Part shown: positions 1 to 10,889 of the stretch, one piece after another | Position numbering within the stretch: the stretch's first letter is position 1 | How the letters are laid out: each line of letters begins with the position of its first letter | Translations under genes and position numbers: made by a program | NCBI GenBank assembly: GCA_902618695.1 | Contig: CACNCB010000001.1 | Span: 1 to 64,000, forward strand | Direction: 5' to 3' | Length of the DNA stretch: 64,000 nucleotides | Source: an uncultured Pelagibacteraceae bacterium | GTDB lineage: Bacteria; Pseudomonadota; Alphaproteobacteria; Pelagibacterales; Pelagibacteraceae | The notes under the pieces: generated by a model | What the model was told of the DNA's origin: nothing | The model's database searches: none | What the model saw: only the letters and a program-made list of their open reading frames with translations

Positions 1-1017
1 GAAATAGTTAAAATTAAAAACTCTTTAAAAAAAAAAACGAATCTAAATAAGTTAAATACAAAGCAAATAATAGAATTTAGTTTAGATAAAACAAATAACA
101 AGATTGATGAGTTTTCATTTCAAATATCAAATACACAAAAAATTAATTTAAAAAGAAATTTTAAAAACGATAAATTCAAAGAAGAATTATTGTTAATTAA
201 ATTAAATAAAAAAATTGTATATAAAGAAAATATAATATTGCAAAGTTTATACAAATCAGCAACTAGTGAAGATCTACCAGCAAATATTATAATTGAATTT
301 GCGAGAATTTATGGTTTTCAAGTTGATTTTCAAAGAGATATTAAAAAACGAGACAAATTTCAAATAATGTATGAATTATATTCTAATGAAAAAAATGAAA
401 CAATAGAAACGGGAGAAATACTCTTTGCAAATTTAAAGCTAAGTGGTCAAGATAATAGTTTGTATTATTTTGATAAACCTGGAAGCGAAGGCCATTATGA
501 TAAGAGTGGAAAAAGCATAAAAAAGGCTTTAATGAAAACCCCAATTAACGGAGCAAGGTTATCTTCACCATTTGGAATGAGAAAACACCCTATAGATGGT
601 TTTAATAAGATGCATAGAGGTACAGATTTTGCAGCACCAATGGGGACTCCAATAATGGCATCCGGTGATGGTGTTGTTAAAAAAGCTGGATGGTGTGGAG
701 GTGGAGGAAATTGTGTAAAAATTCGTCACAACTCTTCTTATGAGACTGTCTATGCTCATATGTCAAAATTTGCTCGAGGAATTAAAGTTGGAGTTAGAGT
801 AAAACAAGGTCAAACAATTGGATATGTTGGCTCAACAGGAAAATCAACAGGTCCTCATTTGCATTATGAGGTAATAGTTAATGGAAAAAAAATTAATTCA
901 CAAAAATTAAAACTACCATCAGGCAAGATCTTAAAAGGTAATGATAGAAAATTATTTGAAACAAATAAAATCAAACTAGATGTTCTTAAATCTGAAAAAA
1001 TAATAGGATTAAATTAA
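1..1017 (+). CDS. M23-family (LytM-type) metallopeptidase, 5'-truncated by window edge
   Basis: Frame is open from base 1; C-terminal part has GMRKHPIDG...MHRGTDFAAPMGTPI...GTSTGPHLHYEV-like M23 motifs (HRGTDF, GKSTGPHLHYE). Confidence 0.9.
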   Translation, partial: EIVKIKNSLKKKTNLNKLNTKQIIEFSLDKTNNKIDEFSFQISNTQKINLKRNFKNDKFKEELLLIKLNKKIVYKENIILQSLYKSATSEDLPANIIIEFARIYGFQVDFQRDIKKRDKFQIMYELYSNEKNETIETGEILFANLKLSGQDNSLYYFDKPGSEGHYDKSGKSIKKALMKTPINGARLSSPFGMRKHPIDGFNKMHRGTDFAAPMGTPIMASGDGVVKKAGWCGGGGNCVKIRHNSSYETVYAHMSKFARGIKVGVRVKQGQTIGYVGSTGKSTGPHLHYEVIVNGKKINSQKLKLPSGKILKGNDRKLFETNKIKLDVLKSEKIIGLN

Positions 1018-1448
1018 TTTGCTTCTACTTGGGGTTTTGTAATATTTTTTTCTTCAGTTTCATCATTTGTACTTTCAACTACAGTATTTTCAGACAAATC
1101 ATCTGGCTCACTCAAATTTTTATCAAAGCTTTTTTCTGAAACATCTTGCAATTTATCTCTTTTGTAATTTTCTCTTTCGTTTAATATTCTTGTAAAATGG
1201 TCAGCATGCTGCAAGTAATTTTCTGATAAAATTTTATCTCCATTAGAAGAAGCTTCTCTAGCTAAATCGTTATATTTCTCAATTAATTTAGGTGCATTAT
1301 GATTATTTCGGCCTGGTGATTTTCTTTTAAAATTTTCATTACTTGAAAAATTCGTGTTATATTTTTGCCTTTCACCACTCTGTTTAAAATTTCTATCATT
1401 TCTTCTAAAATTAGCCCGTCTATTGTTATTATTTCTAAATGTTACCAT
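1014..1448 (-). CDS. DUF4167-type protein
   Basis: Arg/Asn-rich N-terminus then KLIEKYNDLAREASSNGDKILSENYLQHADHFTRIL, typical of alphaproteobacterial DUF4167; next to prmC. Confidence 0.8.
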   Translation of the reverse strand: MVTFRNNNNRRANFRRNDRNFKQSGERQKYNTNFSSNENFKRKSPGRNNHNAPKLIEKYNDLAREASSNGDKILSENYLQHADHFTRILNERENYKRDKLQDVSEKSFDKNLSEPDDLSENTVVESTNDETEEKNITKPQVEAN

Positions 1449-1458
1449 GTTTTAATAT

Positions 1459-2301
1459 TTATATTTTTGTACTGACAATGCATCTATCATTTTTTGCGAG
1501 ATCTTTTTCAATACTGTTTATATAAAAACTTTCTTTTTCTAATAGTTTAGTTACTTTATTTTTTTGATCATAACCAATCTCTAAAATAAATTTCCCCTTC
1601 TTTTTAATCAGTTCAGATGATTTTTTAACTACTTTTCTGATTTCTGATAAACCGTCTAATCCACCATTCAGAGCTGTATTTGGCTCAAATTTAGCTACAT
1701 CATCTTCCAAATATTTAATACGATAATTACTAATATAAGGAGGATTAGATACAATTAAATCATATTTGCCAAAATTGAATTTGTCAACATTTGTTTTAAA
1801 CAACTTTAGCCTATTAGTTAAATTTAGCTTAACCGCATTTATTTTTGTTATATTAATGCATTCTTTGCTTATATCTATACCGGTTCCAAAAAAATTTTTT
1901 TTTTCTTTCAAAATGGTTAATAAAATACATCCTGATCCAATTCCAATATCTAAAAGATTTAATTTATTTTTATATTTTGTTAAGTTCAATACTTTTTCAA
2001 TAATTAACTCCGTATCTGGACGGGGTATTAAAGTTTCTTTTGATAGTTTAAATTCATTATTCCAAAAAAACTTTTTATTTGTTATATAGGCTATTGGTTT
2101 TCCTTTAGATCTCTTGTAAATTAAATCTTTAAACTTCTTTAAGTCTAATTCATTTAGAATTTTATTCGAATTCAGTAAAATATACTTCCTATCCCTTTTA
2201 ATAATTTTCGACATCAAAATTTCTGAGTCTAAACTTGCAGAGGGAATAAATTTATTTTTTAAAATTTTTGTACCTTGAATTATTGCTTCTTGAATATTCA
2301 T
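1459..2301 (-). CDS. prmC: Peptide chain release factor N5-glutamine methyltransferase
   Basis: SAM motif DIGIGSGCILL and NPPY motif (VSNPPYIS); adjacent to prfA. Confidence 0.93.
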   Translation of the reverse strand: MNIQEAIIQGTKILKNKFIPSASLDSEILMSKIIKRDRKYILLNSNKILNELDLKKFKDLIYKRSKGKPIAYITNKKFFWNNEFKLSKETLIPRPDTELIIEKVLNLTKYKNKLNLLDIGIGSGCILLTILKEKKNFFGTGIDISKECINITKINAVKLNLTNRLKLFKTNVDKFNFGKYDLIVSNPPYISNYRIKYLEDDVAKFEPNTALNGGLDGLSEIRKVVKKSSELIKKKGKFILEIGYDQKNKVTKLLEKESFYINSIEKDLAKNDRCIVSTKI

Positions 2302-3375
2302 TTATTTCAAATTATTTAAACTTTGTTCCTGGGCTTGTAATGTAAGAGACTCGATCATTTCGTCAAATGCCTCTCCTTCTAGAAATTCATCCAACTTATG
2401 AAGTGTCATGTTTATTCTATGATCTGTAACTCTTCCTTGTGGAAAATTATATGTTCTAATCCTTTCGGATCTATCTCCAGTACCAATTTTTGTTTTACGA
2501 TCTTGTGATCTCTCTTGATCAATTCTAGATCTTTCTAATTCATAAAGACGAGCTCTTAAAATTTTCATTCCTTTAGCTTTGTTTTTATGCTGAGATTTTT
2601 CATCTTGCTGCGAAACCGATAAACCTGTAGGGATATGAGTAATTCTAACTGCACTATCTGTTGTGTTAACAGATTGTCCGCCTGGACCTCCTGCCCTAAA
2701 TACATCAATTCTTAAATCAGCATCATTTATTTTCAAATCTATCTCCTCTGCTTCAGGTAAAACAGCTACTGTAGCTGCTGAAGTATGAACTCTGCCTTGG
2801 GTTTCTGTATCTGGTACTCTTTGAACTCTGTGAACTCCACTCTCATATTTAAGAGTAGAATATATGTTGCTTCCTCTAATTGAAGCTATAACTTCTTTTA
2901 AGCCACCTGCATCACTTCTTGAGATAGAAATCAACTCTAATATCCATTTTTTTTTGTGACTAACTTTTTCATACATTTTAAATAAATCTGATGCAAATAA
3001 GCTTGCCTCTAAACCACCTGTTCCAGCTCTAATTTCAATAATTGCATTTTTTTTATCAGCTTCATCTTTTGGCAATAAAAATAACTTTAATTTTTTTTCA
3101 CTAAATTCGTGTTGAGATTTTAAGTCTATCAATTCTGTCTCAGCCATTTTTTTTAGTTCATCATCTGAAGATTGATCCTCTAAAATTTTCTCTAATTCTT
3201 TTTTATCATTTTCAAAAGATATATACTTTTTAGCAATATTTATGATTTCATTTATATCCGAATACTCCTTGGATTTTTCTGCAAATAATTTTTTATCTAA
3301 CTCTCCAGAGGAAAGTTCTCTTTCTAAAGTTGAATGCTTAAAAATTAATTCTTCGATTGTATTTTTTGGTATCAT
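2302..3375 (-). CDS. prfA: Peptide chain release factor 1
   Basis: GGQ motif ([21 protein letters not shown]) and RF1-type sequence. Confidence 0.97.
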   Translation of the reverse strand: MIPKNTIEELIFKHSTLERELSSGELDKKLFAEKSKEYSDINEIINIAKKYISFENDKKELEKILEDQSSDDELKKMAETELIDLKSQHEFSEKKLKLFLLPKDEADKKNAIIEIRAGTGGLEASLFASDLFKMYEKVSHKKKWILELISISRSDAGGLKEVIASIRGSNIYSTLKYESGVHRVQRVPDTETQGRVHTSAATVAVLPEAEEIDLKINDADLRIDVFRAGGPGGQSVNTTDSAVRITHIPTGLSVSQQDEKSQHKNKAKGMKILRARLYELERSRIDQERSQDRKTKIGTGDRSERIRTYNFPQGRVTDHRINMTLHKLDEFLEGEAFDEMIESLTLQAQEQSLNNLK

Positions 3376-3379
3376 TAAC

Positions 3380-4477
3380 TTATTTTTTTTCTATCTCTGC
3401 AGCTTTTTTTTCAACCTCTAAAACAACTTTATTTATGATTTCACTTGTTAAAACTTTTTCGCTTTGAACGCCTGATAGATAAAGCATATTACTTCCTTTT
3501 CCACCGCCTGTTATGCCGATGTCAGTCATTGCTGCTTCGCCTGGACCATTAACAACACAACCGATAATAGAGAGTGTAATTGGTGTTTTTATATGGGATA
3601 ATTTGTCCTCTAATATTTTTACAGTGTCAATAACTTGGAAAGCTTGTCTTGCACATGAAGGGCAAGATATTATTTTGACACCTCTGTTTCTTAATCCTAA
3701 AGATTTTAATATTTCATTTGCAATTTGCACTTCTTTCACAGGGTCATCTGATAGAGATACCCTGATAGTATCACCTATACCTTCCAAAAGAAGTGATCCA
3801 AGTCCAATCGCAGACTTAATGCTACCAGAAACAAAACTTCCTGCTTCAGTAATTCCTAAATGCAATGGGTAATCTATTGCTTTAGAAAGTTGTCTATAGG
3901 CAGCAATAGATAAAAAAACATCTGAGGATTTAACACTAACTTTAAAATTAAAAAAATTTTGATCCTCTAAAATATTTATATTTCGTAAAGCACTATCTAC
4001 TAATGCTTCTGGGCATGGTTCTTTAAACTTTTCTAATATATCTTTTTCTAAGGATCCAGCGTTTACACCTATTCTAATAGAACAATCATTATCTTTAGCA
4101 GCTTTTAAAACATCATGTATTTTATTTTTATCACCAATATTGCCTGGATTTATTCTTAAACACTTAGCGCCGTTTTCTGCAGCCTCAATAGCTCTTTTAT
4201 AATGAAAGTGAATATCAGCGATTATAGGAATCTGAACGTTTTTAGCAATTTCTTTTAATGATTTTGTAGAGTCTTCATCTGGACAAGATACTCTTACAAT
4301 ATCTGCACCTTCCCTATGAATATCTTCAATTTGCTTTATTGTTGCTGACACATCAGTTGTTAATGTATTAGTCATGGATTGAACTGAAATTGGATTATCC
4401 CCTCCAATCTTAACATCACCTACATTAATTACTTTAGTTTTTTTTCTATTTATATTTCTAAAAGGCCTCAAGCTCAT
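3380..4477 (-). CDS. ispG: 4-hydroxy-3-methylbut-2-enyl diphosphate synthase
   Basis: GcpE family: [29 protein letters not shown]. Confidence 0.96.
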   Translation of the reverse strand: MSLRPFRNINRKKTKVINVGDVKIGGDNPISVQSMTNTLTTDVSATIKQIEDIHREGADIVRVSCPDEDSTKSLKEIAKNVQIPIIADIHFHYKRAIEAAENGAKCLRINPGNIGDKNKIHDVLKAAKDNDCSIRIGVNAGSLEKDILEKFKEPCPEALVDSALRNINILEDQNFFNFKVSVKSSDVFLSIAAYRQLSKAIDYPLHLGITEAGSFVSGSIKSAIGLGSLLLEGIGDTIRVSLSDDPVKEVQIANEILKSLGLRNRGVKIISCPSCARQAFQVIDTVKILEDKLSHIKTPITLSIIGCVVNGPGEAAMTDIGITGGGKGSNMLYLSGVQSEKVLTSEIINKVVLEVEKKAAEIEKK

Positions 4478-4481
4478 AAAA

Positions 4482-5693
4482 TTAGTCTATTTTAAATTCT
4501 TTGTGTAAGACTGCTATAGCTTTTTTAACATTCTTAGAGGAAATGAGCACTGAAATTTTTATTTCAGAAGTAGAAATAACAAGTATATTTATTTTTTTTG
4601 AGGCTAATGCTTGAAACATCCTATAGGTTATTCCAGGTGTAGTAATCATTCCAACCCCAATAATAGAAACTTTTGATAAATCTTTATCAAAAGATAATTT
4701 TTTATATGATATAGACTTATTTTTTTTTATTAATCTTTCAGTTTTTTTCAAATCATCAGACTTAATTGTAAATGTTAAATCTGTTTCTTTGCCATTTTGA
4801 GAAATATTCTGAACAACCATGTCAACATTTATTAAATTCTTTGATAGTGGTCTAAAAATTGATGCAGCTACTCCAGGTCTATCCTTAACTCCTACAATAG
4901 TAATTTTTGCATCATTTTTTGTTGATGAAATTCCAGTTATAATCTGATTGCTAAAAATCTTTTTAGAACCAGTTATTAAAGTTCCACTTTTAGAAACAAA
5001 AGAAGATTTAACTTTAATATCAATTTTATTTAGCTTAGCATCCTGAACAGATGTAGGCTGCATTACTTTTGAACCAAGGGATGCCATTTCTAACATCTCA
5101 TCATAAAAAATTTTTTTAATTTTTTTTGCTTTTTTGTACTGTCTTGGATCTGTAGTATAAACTCCATCTACATCAGTATAAATTATACATTCATCAGCTT
5201 TAATAAATTTCGCAAGCATAATTGCTGTTGCATCAGATCCACTTCTTCCAATTGTCGTGATTCTAAAATAAGTGCTCACACCTTGAAAACCTGTGATTAC
5301 AGGTATTCCACCTGAATTTATATATTTATTTAGTTCGATAATACCTACTGAACTAATTCTCGCACTTGAGTGAGGACCATCTGTTAAAATAGGCAATTGC
5401 CATGATGTCCAAGATCTTGATTTGAACCCACTATGTTTTAGTCTACCAGCAATAAGTGCACATGATGCTTGTTCTCCAGTAGAAACTAATGCGTCATATT
5501 CTGCTCTATCAAAATTACTACTAATTTGTTTAGATTTATTTACTAATTCATTTGTCACACCACTCATTGCTGATGAGACAACTACTACTTTATTTTTTTT
5601 CTTTTTGTAAAAAGCAATAATTTTGCATACCTTTTTAATTCTATCTATAGTTCCTACAGATGTTCCACCAAATTTTAATACGATAGTTTTCAT
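4482..5693 (-). CDS. lysC: Aspartate kinase
   Basis: KFGGTSVG N-terminus, GRSGSDATA, two C-terminal ACT repeats. Confidence 0.96.
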   Translation of the reverse strand: MKTIVLKFGGTSVGTIDRIKKVCKIIAFYKKKKNKVVVVSSAMSGVTNELVNKSKQISSNFDRAEYDALVSTGEQASCALIAGRLKHSGFKSRSWTSWQLPILTDGPHSSARISSVGIIELNKYINSGGIPVITGFQGVSTYFRITTIGRSGSDATAIMLAKFIKADECIIYTDVDGVYTTDPRQYKKAKKIKKIFYDEMLEMASLGSKVMQPTSVQDAKLNKIDIKVKSSFVSKSGTLITGSKKIFSNQIITGISSTKNDAKITIVGVKDRPGVAASIFRPLSKNLINVDMVVQNISQNGKETDLTFTIKSDDLKKTERLIKKNKSISYKKLSFDKDLSKVSIIGVGMITTPGITYRMFQALASKKINILVISTSEIKISVLISSKNVKKAIAVLHKEFKID

Positions 5694-5768
5694 GCTAGCT
5701 TTAATTATTAATTTTTAATAAATAATGGATAAAATACATCTAAATTATTATGTCAACTATTTATCACA

Positions 5769-6491
5769 ATGACTAGCGTAAATAAAAAAGAAATAGATAA
5801 ATTTTCTAAAATGGCCGATGAATGGTGGGATCCAGAAGGTAAATTCAAACCACTTCATAAATTTAATCCAACAAGAATAAAATACATCAAAGAAAGTATT
5901 GTTAATAATTTCAAATTAAAAAATAAAATTAAACCTTTATCAGGATTAAATATTTTAGATATTGGATGTGGTGGAGGATTATTATCCGAACCAATGTCAA
6001 GAATGGGAGCAAATGTAACAGGTATTGATGCATCCAATAAAAATATAAAAATTGCAAAACTTCATTCCAAAAAAAATAGACTAAAAATTAATTATTCATG
6101 TTCGTCACCTGAAAAACTTAAAATTACAAAAAAATTCGATGTAATTTTAAATATGGAAATTGTTGAACATGTAGAGGATATAGATTTTTTTTTAAAGTCT
6201 TGCTCAAAACTTTTAAAAAAAAATGGACTGATGTTTGTTGCAACAATTAATAAAACATTAAAATCTTATATTTTTGCAATTATTGGAGCAGAGTACGTTT
6301 TGAGATGGCTCCCAATTGGAACACACGAATGGGAAAAATTTGTTAAACCTGAGGATCTCAAAAAAATTTTGATTAAATATGATTTGTCTCTCAGTAAATT
6401 AGATGGTATGAATTTTAATATACTTAAGGATGAATGGGATATTTCTAAAGACTTATCTGTAAACTATATTGCAAAGTTTATTAAAAACTAA
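5769..6491 (+). CDS. ubiG: Ubiquinone biosynthesis O-methyltransferase
   Basis: WWDPEGKFKPLHKFNPTR and DIGCGGGLLSEPMSRMGA motifs. Confidence 0.95.
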   Translation: MTSVNKKEIDKFSKMADEWWDPEGKFKPLHKFNPTRIKYIKESIVNNFKLKNKIKPLSGLNILDIGCGGGLLSEPMSRMGANVTGIDASNKNIKIAKLHSKKNRLKINYSCSSPEKLKITKKFDVILNMEIVEHVEDIDFFLKSCSKLLKKNGLMFVATINKTLKSYIFAIIGAEYVLRWLPIGTHEWEKFVKPEDLKKILIKYDLSLSKLDGMNFNILKDEWDISKDLSVNYIAKFIKN

Positions 6492-6916
6492 TTTTCTTTT
6501 TCATCTATCCAAGGGATCATTTGAGCATCTATACCTTCTTCTTTTAATTCTTTTAAATCCTCCTTTGACGCACTTCCATAAATACCCTTTGATTTTTTTT
6601 TTCCATTATAATGAATTGATCTTGCCTCATAAGCAAAATTATCACCAACATAATTAAAATTATCTTTAATAAATTTTTGATAATTTTTTATAGTTTTTTT
6701 AACTTTATTATATTTTTCTAAGTCTATTTTTTCAAAAGTTTTTGATTTATGACTTATTAACTGAGGTGCCATAACTGTTTTTTCAACTTTTACTGAATTG
6801 CAATTATGGCAACTCAGAAGTTTTTTCTTTTTTAATCTTTCATACTCGTTTGAAGATGCGAACCAACTATCAAACTTTAAATTACATTCTTTACAAAAAA
6901 GTTTATATTTAATCAT
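6488..6916 (-). CDS. DUF1178-type protein
   Basis: MIKYKLFCKECNLKFDSWFASS...CHNC; C-terminal EARSIHYN. Confidence 0.8.
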   Translation of the reverse strand: MIKYKLFCKECNLKFDSWFASSNEYERLKKKKLLSCHNCNSVKVEKTVMAPQLISHKSKTFEKIDLEKYNKVKKTIKNYQKFIKDNFNYVGDNFAYEARSIHYNGKKKSKGIYGSASKEDLKELKEEGIDAQMIPWIDEKEN

Positions 6917-6954
6917 GATTATAAATTAAGCATACAATTTAGATTTTCAATAAG

Positions 6955-8256
6955 TTAACTTCTGTAATCTGCGTTAATTTCAATATATTTTTTCGTTAAA
7001 TCCATTGTATAAGCAGTGAAGTGTTTGTTTCCTGTAAAGATTTCTATATTTATCTCTATATTTTCAGATTTCATGTAGTTTGCTGTTTGCTTTTCATCGT
7101 AACTTTGATTTAATTTTCCGCCCTCTACAATTGGTATACTTCCAAACTTGATTAATAATTTTTTTAGATTAATTTTAGGCCCTGCTTTGCCAATTGCCAT
7201 TATAACTCGTCCCCAATTTGGATCTTCTCCAGCAATCGCAGTTTTTACTAATGGAGAGTTTGCTACTGAAAAAGCAATTTTTTTTGCATCTATCTCATTT
7301 TTACACTTAGTAACATTTATTGTTATAAATTTTGATGCTCCTTCACCATCTGAAACAACTCTTTTAGCAAGATTTAAAAGAACATTATTTAGAGCTTTAT
7401 CAAAATTTTTAATTTTATTTTCATTTATACTTTTCACTTGGTAATTTTTTACTTCATTAGTTGCAAAAATAATTGCCATATCATTTGTGCTGGTATCCCC
7501 GTCACAAGAAATAGCGTTAAATGTATTAGTTATATTTTTTTTTAATAACTTTCCTAAAATATCATTAGATAAAGTTGCATCTGTAAATATATATGCAAGT
7601 GTAGTAGCCATATTTGGATGTATCATTCCTGATCCTTTGGCTATTCCATATATTTTTACTTTTTCACTTCCTATGTGACATTCCTCCATAGCTAATTTTG
7701 GCTTCGTATCTGTAGTCATGATCGCAAGTGCTGCCTTCATCCAAATAAATTTATTTTGGGTATAACGAATTTTTTTTATTAAATTTGAAATATTATTAGA
7801 AATTTTTTCATATGGAAAAATTTCTCCAATAGTACCAGTACAACCAAAAATTATATTTTTTGGTGAAATTTTTTTAGGTATTTCTTCATCTTCTTTTTGT
7901 TTTTGACTAAGCTTATTTGAAGTTAATTCAGCGATTTTTTTTAAGCTCTCATAACCTTGTTTTCCAGTAAAAGCGTTAGCATTTCTAGTATTTATAATTA
8001 ATGAAAATATTTTTTTTGGCTTTTGATTTAAGTTCCATTTTATATTTTCAGATACTATTTTTGATTGGGTATAAGCAGAGGCATAATTTGCACCCTCTCT
8101 AAAATAAAACATTGTTAAATCATCTCTTATATTTTTATATAAATTCGCTGAAACAACTGAAATTGAGAGACCATCAAGGTGATCCAGGTCTTGAAAGTCA
8201 ATCATTTTGGTATTTTTTGATTTTGATGTTAAAAAGTTTGTTAAATTAATTCCCAT
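6955..8256 (-). CDS. argJ: Glutamate N-acetyltransferase / amino-acid N-acetyltransferase
   Basis: GCTGTIGE, GMIHPNMATTLAYIFTDA, CDGDTSTND, AGEDPNWGR. Confidence 0.95.
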   Translation of the reverse strand: MGINLTNFLTSKSKNTKMIDFQDLDHLDGLSISVVSANLYKNIRDDLTMFYFREGANYASAYTQSKIVSENIKWNLNQKPKKIFSLIINTRNANAFTGKQGYESLKKIAELTSNKLSQKQKEDEEIPKKISPKNIIFGCTGTIGEIFPYEKISNNISNLIKKIRYTQNKFIWMKAALAIMTTDTKPKLAMEECHIGSEKVKIYGIAKGSGMIHPNMATTLAYIFTDATLSNDILGKLLKKNITNTFNAISCDGDTSTNDMAIIFATNEVKNYQVKSINENKIKNFDKALNNVLLNLAKRVVSDGEGASKFITINVTKCKNEIDAKKIAFSVANSPLVKTAIAGEDPNWGRVIMAIGKAGPKINLKKLLIKFGSIPIVEGGKLNQSYDEKQTANYMKSENIEINIEIFTGNKHFTAYTMDLTKKYIEINADYRS

Positions 8257-8321
8257 ATTGTTTAAATATTTTATTTAATACATATATAAAACATTATAAT
8301 TAAAGAATAAATTAAATACAC

Positions 8322-10886
8322 ATGTTTAATCCTCTAAATCTAATCTCAAAATTAATAAAATCTAGTAATCAAAAGGAACTAGATAGAATGGGAAAAATTG
8401 TAAAAAAAATTAATTCTTTTGAAAATGAATTCGTAAGTTTATCTGATAATGATTTTCCCAAAAAAACTGAAGAATTTAAAAAGAGAATTAAAGATGGAAC
8501 AAAATTAGATCACATTTTACCAGAGTCATTTGCGCTACTGAGAGAAGCATCTAAAAGAATAAGAAAAGAAAGGCACTACGACGTACAATTAATTGGCGGT
8601 ATAGCCTTACACGAAGGCAAAATAGCTGAGATGAAAACTGGTGAAGGAAAAACATTAACTATAGCACTAGCTGCATACCTAAATGCTCTTTCTGAAAAAG
8701 GAGTCCATGTGGTCACTGTAAACGACTATCTTGCAAAAAGAGATGCTATTGAAATGGGAGAAATTTATAAATTCTTAGGAATTAAGTCAGGATATATAAA
8801 TAATTATCAAGACGATATTGAAAGAAAATTAAACTATAACTGTGATATTACATATGCCACTAACAGTGAATTAGGCTTTGATTATTTGAGAGATAATATG
8901 AAGCTCTCTAGCAGTCAACTTGTTCAAAGAAAACCCTTTTATTCTATTGTTGATGAAATTGACTCTTGTCTTATTGATGAAGCTAGAACTCCATTAATAA
9001 TTTCTGGTCAAGCAGAAGATAAAACTGCACAATATGTTGCGGTAAATAAATTAATAAAACAATTAATTTCCCAAGATTACGAGTTAGATGAAAAAGATAA
9101 AAATATTCTGCTAACAAACGATGGAATAAATAAAATTGAGAAAATTTTTTCCCAAGCTGGAATACTTAAAAATAATAATTTTTACGATCCTGAAAATTTA
9201 AATCTTGTTCACCTTGTTAATCAAGCACTAAGGGCAAATCACTTATTTGAAAAAGGAAAAGACTATATTGTTAAAGATGAAACTGTTAAGATTATTGATG
9301 AACTAACTGGTAGAATACTTGAAGGTAGAAGATTTGGAGATGGTCTGCATCAAGCAATAGAAGCTAAAGAAAAATTAGAAATACAGGTAGAAAATCAGAC
9401 CTTAGCTTCAATCACCTATCAAAATTATTTTAAACTTTATAAAAAATTAGCAGGTTGTACAGGAACAGCCGCGACCGAGTCTGAAGAATTTTTTGAAATA
9501 TATGGATTGCAGGTATTAGTTATTCCAACAAATAAATTAATGATAAGAAAAGATCTTAACGACCAGATTTTTAGGTCTGAAAAAGAAAAAAATGAAGCAA
9601 TAATTAATAAAATTAAAGAAATTAATAAAAAGGGACAACCAATTCTTGTTTTTACTTCAAGTATAAATAAATCTGAAATTTTTTCGAAACTTTTAAATAA
9701 TGAGAATATTAATCATATAGTTTTGAATGCAAAGAATCATGAGAACGAGGCTGAAATAATTGCAAACGCAGGAAAGCAAGGTTCAGTAATAATTACGACA
9801 AGCATCTCTGGAAGAGGTGTTGATATACAATTAGGTGGAAAAAAAGGGTCTATAGATCCAGACAAACTAAAGAATAACAAAGAAAAAATTAAATCATTAG
9901 GAGGTTTATTTGTTTTAGGCACTGAAAGAATGGAGTCGAGAAGGGTTGATAATCAAGCAAGAGGAAGATCTGGAAGACAAGGTGATGAAGGTTGTTCTGT
10001 TTTTTATGTTAGTTTAGAAGATGATTTAATGCGAATCTTTGGTTCTGAATCTATGAACAACATGCTGGAAAAGCTTGGATTAAAAGATGGAGAAAGCATA
10101 GATCATCCATGGATTAATAAAGCACTTGAGAGAGCTCAACAAAAAGTAGAATCAAGAAACTTCGATATAAGAAAAACATTAATTAAATTTGATAACGTCT
10201 TAAATGATCAAAGACACGTGATATTTTCACAAAGAAAAAAAGTTATGAATAGTAGTGATATTTTTAGTTATTGTGATGAATTTTTGGATGAAATCATTGA
10301 GGATATAATTAATCTAAAAATTAAAAAGAATTCAAATCCTACCAATACAGAATTTGAAACTAATCTAAAAAAAATTGTTGGTAAAAGCTTCAGTGAAATG
10401 GAATTTAATGAGTTGATTTCTGCAAACAACATTAAATTAAAAGAGTTTATTAAAACAAAATTTAGTGAAGTTAGAGAGGAAAGGATAAAAATTTTAGGTA
10501 ATGAAAACGCAAAAGAGATTGAAAAAAGGATATTTTTACAATCAATAGATCTAAACTGGAAATCACATATTCAATATTTAGAGCAGCTTAGACAAGTAAT
10601 TGGACTAAGATCATATGGTCAAAGAGATCCATTAATTGAATATAAAAAAGAGGCGTTTAATTTATTTTCAAATCTTTTAGAAAAGTTAAAAAAAGATTAT
10701 TTAACAATTTTATTAAATCTGCAAGTAGTAGATCAGTCAGATAGCTCGAATGTAGAAGAAACAAGAATTCAACCTCAAAATAATCCTAAATGCATACTAC
10801 TAGTAAAACAGAATAAAAAAATTTCAAGAAATGAAAGATGTGAGGCAACTGGAAAAAAATTTAAAAATTGTTGTGGAGCTTTATAG
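8322..10886 (+). CDS. secA: Preprotein translocase ATPase SecA
   Basis: MKTGEGKTL Walker A, DEIDS, NQARGRSGRQGDEG; degenerate C-terminal SEC-C motif. Confidence 0.98.
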   Translation: MFNPLNLISKLIKSSNQKELDRMGKIVKKINSFENEFVSLSDNDFPKKTEEFKKRIKDGTKLDHILPESFALLREASKRIRKERHYDVQLIGGIALHEGKIAEMKTGEGKTLTIALAAYLNALSEKGVHVVTVNDYLAKRDAIEMGEIYKFLGIKSGYINNYQDDIERKLNYNCDITYATNSELGFDYLRDNMKLSSSQLVQRKPFYSIVDEIDSCLIDEARTPLIISGQAEDKTAQYVAVNKLIKQLISQDYELDEKDKNILLTNDGINKIEKIFSQAGILKNNNFYDPENLNLVHLVNQALRANHLFEKGKDYIVKDETVKIIDELTGRILEGRRFGDGLHQAIEAKEKLEIQVENQTLASITYQNYFKLYKKLAGCTGTAATESEEFFEIYGLQVLVIPTNKLMIRKDLNDQIFRSEKEKNEAIINKIKEINKKGQPILVFTSSINKSEIFSKLLNNENINHIVLNAKNHENEAEIIANAGKQGSVIITTSISGRGVDIQLGGKKGSIDPDKLKNNKEKIKSLGGLFVLGTERMESRRVDNQARGRSGRQGDEGCSVFYVSLEDDLMRIFGSESMNNMLEKLGLKDGESIDHPWINKALERAQQKVESRNFDIRKTLIKFDNVLNDQRHVIFSQRKKVMNSSDIFSYCDEFLDEIIEDIINLKIKKNSNPTNTEFETNLKKIVGKSFSEMEFNELISANNIKLKEFIKTKFSEVREERIKILGNENAKEIEKRIFLQSIDLNWKSHIQYLEQLRQVIGLRSYGQRDPLIEYKKEAFNLFSNLLEKLKKDYLTILLNLQVVDQSDSSNVEETRIQPQNNPKCILLVKQNKKISRNERCEATGKKFKNCCGAL

Positions 10887-10889
10887 AAA

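Noticed and set aside
1766-2089. 107-aa plus-strand ORF
   Set aside because: Antisense to prmC; hydrophobic composition expected from the complement of a Lys/Asn-rich gene.
3513-3872. 119-aa plus-strand ORF
   Set aside because: Antisense to ispG, no family features.
6469-6657. 62-aa plus-strand ORF at the ubiG/DUF1178 junction
   Set aside because: Antisense to DUF1178 gene, no independent support.
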